Shown here one piece after another: positions 6,344-12,753 of a stretch of DNA of 12,753 nucleotides; position 1 is the first letter of the stretch; every line of letters begins with the position of its first letter. Origin of the DNA: an uncultured Bacteroidota bacterium (GTDB taxonomy: Bacteria; Bacteroidota; Bacteroidia; UKL13-3); the NCBI GenBank assembly GCA_903888395.1, contig CAISTO010000390.1:1-12753 (forward strand), in the 5' to 3' direction. The notes beneath the pieces were generated by a model. That model was not told the DNA's origin. It worked only from the letters and a program-made list of their open reading frames with translations, and did not search any database. A program made the translations under genes and the position numbers.

Positions 6344-6458
6344 GCCCTCCCTAAAAAGGGAGGGTTGGGTGGGTGTTTTAAACTAATAACACCTCCCCGA
6401 AAAGCTGAAGCTTTTCGACCCTCCTTGATAGGAGGGTGTTTGTGAAAGAATATGAAAA
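6344..6458. repeat. Right copy of ~115-bp hairpin-rich direct repeat (DUF559 cassette)
   Basis: The better-preserved copy, offset 504-505 bp from the left one. It has three perfect hairpins: CCCTCCCT/AGGGAGGG (6345-6352 and 6357-6364, AAAA loop); CGAAAAGCT/AGCTTTTCG (6398-6406 and 6409-6417, two-base GA gap); and CCCTCCT/AGGAGGG (6419-6425 and 6430-6436, TGAT loop). A GGTGTT/AACACC pairing could also close a larger stem around the middle. It ends in a copy of the nuclease start region (AATATGAAAA), but a TGA at 6442-6444 closes the frame that is open in the left copy and no nuclease follows. It lies between the convergent DUF559 and ribonucleotide reductase genes and could also serve as a bidirectional terminator. 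Confidence 0.92.
6358..6373 (+). other. Canonical G-quadruplex motif inside the right repeat
   Basis: Four GGG tracts are separated by loops of 1, 2 and 1 bases (GGG-A-GGG-TT-GGG-T-GGG). This is a textbook short-loop G4 motif, remarkable in DNA of about one-third GC. It overlaps the right arm of the first hairpin, so hairpin and quadruplex would be mutually exclusive folds. The left copy (5854-5868) has lost the A between the first two tracts and no longer fits the strict pattern. Confidence 0.7.
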
Positions 6459-6482
6459 CACTAATAAATACTTTTGTATTTT

Positions 6483-9400
6483 TTAGCTACAACCAGTTTG
6501 CGTACCGCAATTTAAGCATTTGTAACACGAACCACTTCTAATAGTTATATGTCCGCAGGTAGAACAAGCCGGACTATCGCCCATGCGCTTATTCATTTCA
6601 CTTACTTGGTCTAATTGCGCTTCTACTGTAATACTTTTTGTTGTTGAAATTATTTGCGGAGCAATGGCAATAGCTTCAGTTTTATAAAATCCAATGGGTG
6701 CAACAGGAACAGCAGTATTATTAACCAAAATAGTTCCCTCAGATTTTACATTTATTGCACTTTGCAAAGCATGCTTATGTTGGTTAATGGCTAACTGACT
6801 TCGTTGGCTTTCAGTAGCAGGAATTTGAACAAAATCTTCACGACCCATGTATTCAAATCCTATCATTCTGAAAATATAATCAATAATAGACGTTGCATTT
6901 TTTATATTGTCGTGACCGGCAACCATACCTGCTGGCTCAAAACGAGTAAAAGTAAATTTATCTACATATTCTTCTAAAGGAACACCATACTGCAATCCCA
7001 TAGAAACAGCAATAGAAAAACAGTTCATTAAGCTGCGCAATGTGGCTCCTTCTTTGTGTAAATCTACAAATATTTCACCCAAAGTACCATCTTCATATTC
7101 ACCAGTTCTCACAAAAATTGTTTGTCCGCCAACGGTAGCCTTTTGGGTAAATCCTCCACGTTTTCCGGGTAAAGTTTTGCGAGCTACTACGCCCGCTAAT
7201 TTATGTTTGAATGCAGTGTCGTGGGTTCTATTTAAAATAGCAGTAGCAGCTTCTAAAACTTGTTCCGGACTTAATTCTCCAACAGGTTTATGAGCATCGT
7301 TTCCAAGAACAGCTTCTACAGCTTCTTGAATATCTTCTTCTTCTTTTACATCCGATTTATTTGAAAGTGGTTGACTTAATTTACAACCATCGCGGTAAAG
7401 TGCATTGGCTTTTAAGCCCAAACTCCAACTTAAATAATAACATTCTTTGATGTTTTCTACTGTTGCCTCGTTTGGTAAATTAATGGTTTTTGAAATAGCA
7501 CCACTTAAAAAAGGTTGAGCAGCTGCCATCATTCTAATATGACCCGTTGCGGCTATGTATCTTTCGCCTTTATTGCCACATTTATTGGCACAATCAAATA
7601 CTGGTAAATGTTCGTCTTTTAAATAAGGCGCACCTTCTACCGTCATGGTTCCGCATATATAATCGTTGGCTTCTTCTATTTCTGTTTTAGTAAACCCTAG
7701 CTTACGCAATAAATTAAATGAATGACTATTATAATCAGCTTCCGAAAAACCTAAACGTTGCAAACAAGCTTCGCCTAATGTCCAATGATTAAATACAAAA
7801 CCAATTTCAAAAGCACCCGCAGCGGCTTTGTCTATTATTTCAATTTCCTCACTGTTAAATCCGTGGAATTTTAAACTTTCAGGATTAATATGTGGCGCAC
7901 CTTTTATAGATGCATGTCCGATGGCATATTTTTCTATAATATCAATTTCTGCTTGTTTGTAACCTAAGTTTTTTAAGGCCGCTGGCACTCCAGAATTAAT
8001 GATTTTAAAATAACCACCACCCGATAATTTTTTGAATTTTACTAAAGCAAAATCAGGTTCAATTCCAGTAGTATCACAGTCCATTACCAAACCAATAGTT
8101 CCAGTAGGAGCTATCACAGTAGCTTGTGCATTTCTGTATCCATATTGCTCGCCCATTTGAACTGCTTTGTCCCAAGCATTGGTAGCCGCAGTTAACAAAT
8201 AATCAGGGCAATATTTAGGATCTATTCCTACAGGTTTTACTGTAATTCCTTCGTAAGCTTCTGGCGTGTTATAAGCTGCATAACGGTGGTTACGCATTAC
8301 ACGTAACATGTGTTTTTTGTTTTCTTCGTAACGGGTAAATGTACCCAAATACTTAGCCATTTCGGCCGAAGTTTGATAAGCAACTCCATTTAAAATAGCG
8401 GTTATTGCTCCGCAAATAGCAAATCCTTTTGGTGAATCGTAAGGAATACCGGCTATCATTAACATAGAACCTAAGTTAGCATAACCTAAACCTAAAGTCC
8501 TATAATCGTATGAAAGTTGTGCTACTTCTTTGGAAGGAAACTGCGCCATTAAAACTGATATTTCTAATACCATAGTCCATAATCTGCTGCTGTGTTCAAA
8601 GCCTTTTACATCAAAAGTTAAAGTATCAGCATCAAAGTATTTCATCAAATTGAGTGAAGCTAAATTACAAGCAGTATTATCCAAAAACATGTATTCCGAA
8701 CAAGGGTTAGAAGCATTTATTCTTCCACCTTCAGGACAAGTATGCCATTCGTTAATGGTAGAATCATATTGCACACCAGGATCGGCACAAGCCCAAGCTG
8801 CATCGGCTATCATGTCCCACATTTCTTTTGATGGAATCGATTTGATAGTTTTGCCGTTTGATCTTCCTGTTAAATTCCAATCTTTTCCTTCATTTAAAGC
8901 ATGAAAAAACGAATGAGGAATGCGCACTGAATTATTTGAATTTTGACCAGAAACTGTTGCATAAGCTTCGCCTTCATAATCGCTTGCATAGCCTGCGGCA
9001 ATAAGAGCTGCCACTTTCTTTTCTTCATTTTTTTTCCAATTAATGAACTCCACTATTTCGGGATGGTCTAAGTCTAAGCAAACCATTTTAGCGGCTCTAC
9101 GTGTAGTTCCACCCGATTTTATTGCGCCAGCAGCCCTGTCACCTATTTTTAAAAAACTCATTAATCCCGATGAAGTTCCACCGCCACTTAATTTTTCTGA
9201 TGAACCTCTAATTTTTGAATAATTAGTTCCAACACCAGAACCGTATTTAAATATTCGGGCCTCACGAACCCAAAGGTCCATAATTCCACCATCGTTTACC
9301 AAATCATCATCCACCGAAAGTATAAAGCAAGCATGCGGTTGAGGACGTTCATATGCTGAAGTTGATTTTTCTAATTCACCAGTTCTAGGATTTACAAAAT

Positions 9401-9878
9401 AATGTCCTTGCGGCTTTCCCGTAATTCCATATGAGCTATGCAAACCAGTATTAAACCATTGTGGGGAGTTTGGTGCAGCATATTGACCAACGATCATAAA
9501 TGCCATTTCTTCATAAAAAATTTGCGCATCATCTCTTGAGTCAAAGTATCCATATTCTTCGCCCCATTTCATCCAACAATGAGCCATTCTATGCGCTACT
9601 TGTTTTACGCTTGTTTCTTGTCCAAGGGTTCCGTCAGGCTGGGGAACTCCTGCTTTTCTAAAATATTTTTGTGCCAACACATCAGTAGCCACTTGACTCC
9701 ACGAGCTAGGAACTTCCACATTCTTCAATTCAAATACTACACTTCCATTCGTATTTTTTATAATAGAAGTACGATAGTCATATTCAAACATATCATATGG
9801 ACTCACACCTTCTTTGGTAAAATGTCTTTCAATTTTTAGACCTTTAGTCTCGCTAGTTTTTTTTGTTGACTTGCTCAT
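6483..9878 (-). CDS. nrdJ: Adenosylcobalamin-dependent (class II) ribonucleoside-diphosphate reductase
   Basis: This 1131-residue protein reduces ribonucleotides to deoxyribonucleotides using a cobalamin-generated thiyl radical. The active-site pattern is complete: NPCSE at 391-395, with C393 the thiyl cysteine flanked by N391 and E395, and the redox pair C184 (in HACFILSVD) and C404. The 11-residue step from C393 to C404 equals that of the Thermotoga enzyme (C322/C333). Other marks are KYGSGVGTNYSKIRG (211-225) and PTGTIG (591-596). The C-terminus has a CxxC...CxxCxxC cysteine cluster (C1105, C1108, C1118, C1121, C1124) and a terminal GCS, the shuttle tail that re-reduces the active site. 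A long insertion near 610-750 separates barrel segments, as in the large bacterial NrdJ branch; I see no N-terminal ATP-cone. The enzyme needs B12 but no oxygen. It is transcribed alone, with a 524-bp upstream spacer. Confidence 0.96.
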   Translation of the reverse strand: MSKSTKKTSETKGLKIERHFTKEGVSPYDMFEYDYRTSIIKNTNGSVVFELKNVEVPSSWSQVATDVLAQKYFRKAGVPQPDGTLGQETSVKQVAHRMAHCWMKWGEEYGYFDSRDDAQIFYEEMAFMIVGQYAAPNSPQWFNTGLHSSYGITGKPQGHYFVNPRTGELEKSTSAYERPQPHACFILSVDDDLVNDGGIMDLWVREARIFKYGSGVGTNYSKIRGSSEKLSGGGTSSGLMSFLKIGDRAAGAIKSGGTTRRAAKMVCLDLDHPEIVEFINWKKNEEKKVAALIAAGYASDYEGEAYATVSGQNSNNSVRIPHSFFHALNEGKDWNLTGRSNGKTIKSIPSKEMWDMIADAAWACADPGVQYDSTINEWHTCPEGGRINASNPCSEYMFLDNTACNLASLNLMKYFDADTLTFDVKGFEHSSRLWTMVLEISVLMAQFPSKEVAQLSYDYRTLGLGYANLGSMLMIAGIPYDSPKGFAICGAITAILNGVAYQTSAEMAKYLGTFTRYEENKKHMLRVMRNHRYAAYNTPEAYEGITVKPVGIDPKYCPDYLLTAATNAWDKAVQMGEQYGYRNAQATVIAPTGTIGLVMDCDTTGIEPDFALVKFKKLSGGGYFKIINSGVPAALKNLGYKQAEIDIIEKYAIGHASIKGAPHINPESLKFHGFNSEEIEIIDKAAAGAFEIGFVFNHWTLGEACLQRLGFSEADYNSHSFNLLRKLGFTKTEIEEANDYICGTMTVEGAPYLKDEHLPVFDCANKCGNKGERYIAATGHIRMMAAAQPFLSGAISKTINLPNEATVENIKECYYLSWSLGLKANALYRDGCKLSQPLSNKSDVKEEEDIQEAVEAVLGNDAHKPVGELSPEQVLEAATAILNRTHDTAFKHKLAGVVARKTLPGKRGGFTQKATVGGQTIFVRTGEYEDGTLGEIFVDLHKEGATLRSLMNCFSIAVSMGLQYGVPLEEYVDKFTFTRFEPAGMVAGHDNIKNATSIIDYIFRMIGFEYMGREDFVQIPATESQRSQLAINQHKHALQSAINVKSEGTILVNNTAVPVAPIGFYKTEAIAIAPQIISTTKSITVEAQLDQVSEMNKRMGDSPACSTCGHITIRSGSCYKCLNCGTQTGCS

Positions 9879-10007
9879 GTGTTACAAAGTGTTATTGACG
9901 TGTTTTTTTATTAAAGAAACTATTAAAGCTAAAAATTATTTATGGTTTTAAATGATAGCGATAATGGGTCAATCAAAAGTGCAAGGTTCAAAACACATTT
10001 TCAAATT

Positions 10008-10100
10008 GGTATATCCACATATTTTTTTCTAGCACCTTGCAAGGGCTATATTTATTGAATGTTGGGCTGTGCATAAGGTATTTTCGCACATATTTTTTTC
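10008..10100. repeat. Imperfect direct repeat upstream of nrdJ
   Basis: Segments 10008-10029 and 10077-10100 share GGTAT followed, two or four bases later, by an identical 14-mer CACATATTTTTTTC (10016-10029 and 10087-10100). CTAGCA also occurs near both units (10029-10034 and 10117-10122). The copies lie about 70 bp apart on the nrdJ side of the spacer, where paired regulator sites could be expected. Confidence 0.5.
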
Positions 10101-10139
10101 CAATGTTAACAAGCATCTAGCAGTTTGGGACTAAACACA

Positions 10140-10170
10140 TTGTATTTTTTTTGTCTATTATAAAATACAA
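10140..10170. other. AT-rich inverted repeat (9-bp stem)
   Basis: TTGTATTTT at 10140-10148 pairs with AAAATACAA at 10162-10170 across a 13-base loop. It contains little GC and no gene ends next to it, so a terminator role is doubtful; an operator or a leader hairpin of either divergent transcript is as likely. Confidence 0.3.
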
Positions 10171-10402
10171 ATTTTATTGTTAAAAACAGCAGTTTGAAAT
10201 ATTAAAACCATTTAACACAAAAACTGATATACAATGATTTGTGAAATGTGTTTTACAATTTTAAAAACGAGTGTTCCTAAAATTTACTTGAACAATTAAG
10301 TTTATGAAAATTAAATATATAATAATTAAGCCTCACTTTATAATTTAACAAAAAAAATTACTTTATTTGCCATGAAAAGCATTTCAATAGAAAGCCAATA
10401 TT

Positions 10403-11161
10403 TTGACAAAACAAATACTACATAACTTAAATCAAAAAAGACAAAATAAGCAAAAGCAATTGGCTGTTTTAATTGACCCCGACAGTGTTTTGAATGAAGC
10501 GCAATTAATTCAAACTTGTAAGCTTTGCAATGAAGCAAAAGTAGATTTGATATTGGTTGGTGGAAGTTTAATTACCAATGGATTTTGGAATAAAAGCATT
10601 TCAATTATTAAATCGGTAACTGAAATTCCTGTATTATTATTTCCTGGAAATATTATGCAAGTGCATGATGAAGCCGATGCCATTTTATTTTTAAGTATGA
10701 TTAGTGGTCGTAATCCAGATTTGTTAATTGGTAAACATGTATTGGCAGCTCCAGGTTTAAAAAAATCAGGAATCGAAGTAATTCCTACTGCTTACATGAT
10801 AGTAGATGGTGGAAACATTACCAGCGTCATGTACATGAGTAATACCACACCCATTCCAGCTGATAAAAATAATATTGCAGTTTGCACCGCAATGGCTGGC
10901 GAAATGTTAGGACTAAAAGTAATGTATATGGACGCAGGAAGTGGCGCCAATAATCCTATTTCTACTTCCATGATTCAAGACATCAAAAACGCCATAGATT
11001 TACCATTATTTATAGGTGGTGGAATTAAAAATGTGGAACAAGCTTTGGCTACCGCCAATGCTGGTGCCGATGTAGTAGTAGTTGGTAATGCTTTTGAAAA
11101 AAATCCTGAATTAATTTTAGAAATAAGCAACGCCATTCACGGTGTAGCAAGTGCTCATTAA
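10403..11161 (+). CDS. Geranylgeranylglyceryl phosphate synthase family protein (PcrB/GGGPS)
   Basis: The 252 residues form a TIM-barrel prenyltransferase of the GGGPS/PcrB family, which joins a polyprenyl diphosphate to sn-glycerol 1-phosphate through an ether bond. Family motifs run through the chain: AVLIDPDS (21-28, with D25 the expected metal-binding Asp), LVGGSLI (51-57), PVLLFPGN (76-83), LSMISGRNPDLLIG (97-110), IPTAYMIVDGG (127-137), MYMDAGSG (174-181), FIGGGIKN (203-210) and VVVVGNAFEKN (224-234). Bacteroidota members are mostly of the group II type, and their final lipid product is not well settled. The only fitting start is a TTG at 10403: an in-frame TAG at 10388 excludes anything earlier and there is no in-frame ATG nearby. 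The nearby ATG at 10372 is in another frame. The stop codon overlaps that of the convergent outer-membrane gene. Confidence 0.92.
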   Translation: MTKQILHNLNQKRQNKQKQLAVLIDPDSVLNEAQLIQTCKLCNEAKVDLILVGGSLITNGFWNKSISIIKSVTEIPVLLFPGNIMQVHDEADAILFLSMISGRNPDLLIGKHVLAAPGLKKSGIEVIPTAYMIVDGGNITSVMYMSNTTPIPADKNNIAVCTAMAGEMLGLKVMYMDAGSGANNPISTSMIQDIKNAIDLPLFIGGGIKNVEQALATANAGADVVVVGNAFEKNPELILEISNAIHGVASAH

Positions 11162-12285
11162 AAAGCTTCGTTCATGGTAAAATAAAATCCTTGAATGCCA
11201 TTTTCTCCTATACCATAATCTATTCTAATATTTACATGATCTCGCCTGATGGCAATTGCTCTAAAACCCATTCCATAATTTGGTTTTAGATTTGTAAATA
11301 ATAATGAAGTTTGACTAGCTACATTTCCAAATCCACCAAAGAAAGTTAATGATATGGGTCCCCAAACTTTCTTTCGTAATTCTGCCTGAAAAGCCATGGC
11401 ATGATTGTCTCTAAACCTACCATTATAATACCCTCGCATGTATGATTCACTGCCAATTGTAGCCAATTGTTTAAAAGGAATATTGCCATCGTTTAAGTTA
11501 GCAAAACCTTGTAAAGCCAATACATTTTCATTCCAAAGTTTAAAGTATTTTCGGGCATCAATGGTTAAGTTGATAAAGTTAAACTCACTACTAAAAACTG
11601 TATGATTAAAAAGGGTTGTAATGTCAATAAAATGTCCTTTGGTGGGGTAATAAATTTGGTTTCTGGTATCAAAACTTACTACCAAACCTAAGCCAGAAGT
11701 AAAGCTACCATTATTGCCAATAACTTCCTTTTTTTCAAACAAAGAATCTCTTTTAAAATTGAAACCGTTTGTTAAATTTTGTTCCGATTGAATTCCTAAA
11801 TAAATGCCTTTAACAACTTGTTTTGTGATACGCAATTGCAACCTGTTTTGCGAAAAATCGTATAGGGCCTTGTTTGAATTTGGGGTTTCATTTCCAATGC
11901 CCCAATAATATTCATTGAACTTTTTAAAAGTATAACTTGCTTTGATATTATACTTGTTATTTTTGGTAAATAAATCAATATATGGCCTAATAGTATACTG
12001 ATTTAGTTGTGTATATTGAGTGTTCAATCTAAATAACGAAGGCCTTGTAAAAGTATCGTTATATTGGCGATGGAGATAAATTAAACTTAATCCAATTTGC
12101 CAACCCGTTTCGGGTGATACACCCCAAATAGGAACGGCAAAAAAAGAATTCTTTTTTGGCTTTGCCGAATCGCCTTCTATTTTATCATACATTTTATCCA
12201 ACATTTTTTCCAATTTCGATTGGCCAAAAGCCAAAGAAGAAAACGTTATAAAAAAGAGAATAAATAGGATGTTTTTTTTTGTCAT
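11158..12285 (-). CDS. Omp85-superfamily outer-membrane beta-barrel (bacterial surface antigen, PF01103-like)
   Basis: From the ATG at 12285 the protein has 375 residues with a clear signal peptide (MTKKNILFILFFITFSSLAFG, cleavage likely before QSKLEK). A further ATG 42 bases upstream would place 14 residues before this signal, so I prefer the inner start. After a short charged linker the chain becomes a barrel of alternating strands, with the Bac_surface_Ag features VSFDTRNQIYYPTKG (203-217) and the loop-6 motif MRGYYNGRFRD (283-293), where R284-G285-Y286 is the Omp85 RG(F/Y) signature. It ends in phenylalanine, the usual barrel-assembly signal. There are no POTRA domains, so it is not BamA or TamA itself but one of the small POTRA-less relatives common in Bacteroidota, function unknown. 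The last four bases are shared with the convergent GGGP synthase gene. Confidence 0.85.
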   Translation of the reverse strand: MTKKNILFILFFITFSSLAFGQSKLEKMLDKMYDKIEGDSAKPKKNSFFAVPIWGVSPETGWQIGLSLIYLHRQYNDTFTRPSLFRLNTQYTQLNQYTIRPYIDLFTKNNKYNIKASYTFKKFNEYYWGIGNETPNSNKALYDFSQNRLQLRITKQVVKGIYLGIQSEQNLTNGFNFKRDSLFEKKEVIGNNGSFTSGLGLVVSFDTRNQIYYPTKGHFIDITTLFNHTVFSSEFNFINLTIDARKYFKLWNENVLALQGFANLNDGNIPFKQLATIGSESYMRGYYNGRFRDNHAMAFQAELRKKVWGPISLTFFGGFGNVASQTSLLFTNLKPNYGMGFRAIAIRRDHVNIRIDYGIGENGIQGFYFTMNEAF

Positions 12286-12336
12286 GGAATTAAATATTAT
12301 TGCTCGCAATAAATACTGTAATAGCAAATATAATCC

Positions 12337-12753
12337 TTACAACCATTTTATTTTAGGAATTAGTTTGTAAAATCTATAACCCGCGTTTATTCCAATGCTG
12401 GTTGATTGAAAAGCTACAAAGTTTGGATAGCCAAAAGCATTTAAATTACCATCGTAAGTAACAAAAAGATTCCAAAAATATTTATGCCCGTTTTTGCCAA
12501 TCGATAATTTAGCATGTGTATCAAATTCTAAGCTGGCTCCTGTTTCAAAATCTTTGAGATTATTTATTTTATAACTTGCAATTCCTAATCCCAAAAATGC
12601 CGATGGAGAAATAAACCATTTACCACCTTTTAAGCAAAAGTTATATGCATATCCTGGTCTAAAATTTAATCGCCAAAGGCGTAAATAATTCATACCTGTA
12701 AGTACACCGTAGTTTTTAAAACTGTCAATTTTATTAGGAATTAATGACGAATC
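12337..12753 (-). CDS. Putative outer-membrane barrel protein, possibly DUF4421; N-terminus cut by window edge
   Basis: The frame is open from the window end to the stop at 12337, giving 139 residues of a C-terminal part. The Met at 12693 is internal, because coding sequence (SSLIPNKIDSFKNYG) continues upstream of it to the edge. The visible part has alternating beta-strands with aromatic girdle residues (WRLNFRPGYAYNF, WFISPSAFLGLG, YFWNLFVTYD, GINAGYRFY), as in outer-membrane barrels. The FRPGYAYNF...WFISPSAFLGLG pattern resembles DUF4421 proteins of Bacteroidota, but I am only moderately sure of that family. It lies 51 bp upstream of the Omp85-type gene on the same strand, so the two may be co-transcribed. 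Confidence 0.6.
   Translation of the reverse strand, partial: DSSLIPNKIDSFKNYGVLTGMNYLRLWRLNFRPGYAYNFCLKGGKWFISPSAFLGLGIASYKINNLKDFETGASLEFDTHAKLSIGKNGHKYFWNLFVTYDGNLNAFGYPNFVAFQSTSIGINAGYRFYKLIPKIKWL

Larger units (their letters stand above)
9879..10402. other. 524-bp gene-free spacer between divergent nrdJ and GGGP synthase genes
   Basis: The spacer is AT-rich and no open frame here looks like a protein. It must hold the promoters of both divergent genes. I see imperfect repeats near 10008-10100, a small inverted repeat (TGCAAGGT at 9980-9987 and ACCTTGCA at 10034-10041) and an AT-rich hairpin at 10140-10170. I find no cobalamin-riboswitch B12 box (CAGTGGC on this strand), no tRNA-like fold and no clear TAnnTTTG/TTG promoter pair. 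A small RNA cannot be ruled out. Confidence 0.6.

Noticed and set aside
5840..6458. CRISPR array made of the two repeats
   Set aside because: Only two copies, each about 115 bp, separated by a whole gene; no short regular spacers and no cas genes.
7042..7293. Plus-strand open frames inside nrdJ (7042-7293, 8530-8904, 9579-9839)
   Set aside because: They are antisense to a strongly conserved enzyme and show no domain-like composition of their own.
10008..10100. Pair of NrdR boxes or an integron attC site
   Set aside because: The repeated CACATATTTTTTTC is not palindromic as an NrdR box should be, the ~70-bp spacing is too long, and the inverse-core/core pair of an attC site is not seen.
9879..10402. 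Cobalamin riboswitch upstream of nrdJ
   Set aside because: I searched by eye for the B12 box on the nrdJ strand and found none, and no multi-stem GC-containing fold is evident.
10338..10538. Minus-strand 66-codon frame at the 5' end of the GGGP synthase gene
   Set aside because: It overlaps the conserved N-terminal barrel motif of the synthase on the other strand and has no recognisable features.
11158..12285. BamA or TamA proper
   Set aside because: There are no POTRA domains; the protein goes from signal peptide and short linker straight into the barrel.

Overview
The window looks like a chromosomal segment from an AT-rich member of the Bacteroidota. This rests on the protein families seen (a bacterial-type homogentisate dioxygenase of about 385 residues, a bacterial geranylgeranylglyceryl-phosphate-synthase-like protein, a POTRA-less Omp85-type barrel and a probable DUF4421 barrel), on lipoproteins with short Leu-rich leaders, and on near absence of Shine-Dalgarno sequences. 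I see no phage, plasmid, rRNA, tRNA or CRISPR element.

Layout. Positions 1-4685 are all minus strand: a LOG-family nucleotide hydrolase (cut by the window start), hppD, a DUF2442/DUF4160 toxin-antitoxin-like pair, an orphan lipoprotein, hmgA and a four-helix-bundle (23S IVS-type) gene. HppD makes homogentisate and HmgA opens its ring, so together they are the core of tyrosine catabolism. Here the two are separated by about 1.2 kb of AT-richer accessory DNA that looks inserted. Positions 4827-6330 are plus strand: a TPR lipoprotein and a DUF559 endonuclease. Positions 6483-9878 (minus) hold a large adenosylcobalamin-dependent ribonucleotide reductase. A 524-bp gene-free, repeat-bearing spacer follows. 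Then come the geranylgeranylglyceryl phosphate synthase family gene (plus), which meets an outer-membrane barrel gene tail to tail with overlapping stop codons, and a second outer-membrane protein cut by the window end.

The most interesting signal is the DUF559 nuclease cassette at 5840-6458. The small nuclease gene lies between two nearly identical direct repeats of about 115 bp. Each repeat holds three hairpins, and the right copy also has a canonical G-quadruplex motif, striking in DNA this AT-rich. The repeat runs into the nuclease start codon, and the right copy carries a second copy of that start region, so repeat plus gene form a 505-bp unit. This is the architecture expected of a nuclease-linked palindromic repeat, analogous to REP/RAYT systems but with a different enzyme. 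A second small gene, the four-helix-bundle gene, is also bracketed by short repeats in inverted orientation, so one intergenic neighbourhood holds two passenger-like cassettes.

Other points: a heptamer-periodic, double-palindrome hairpin between hppD and the LOG gene; a probable TTG start for the GGGP synthase preceded by an overlapping 17-codon ORF; and no recognisable cobalamin riboswitch upstream of the B12-dependent reductase.
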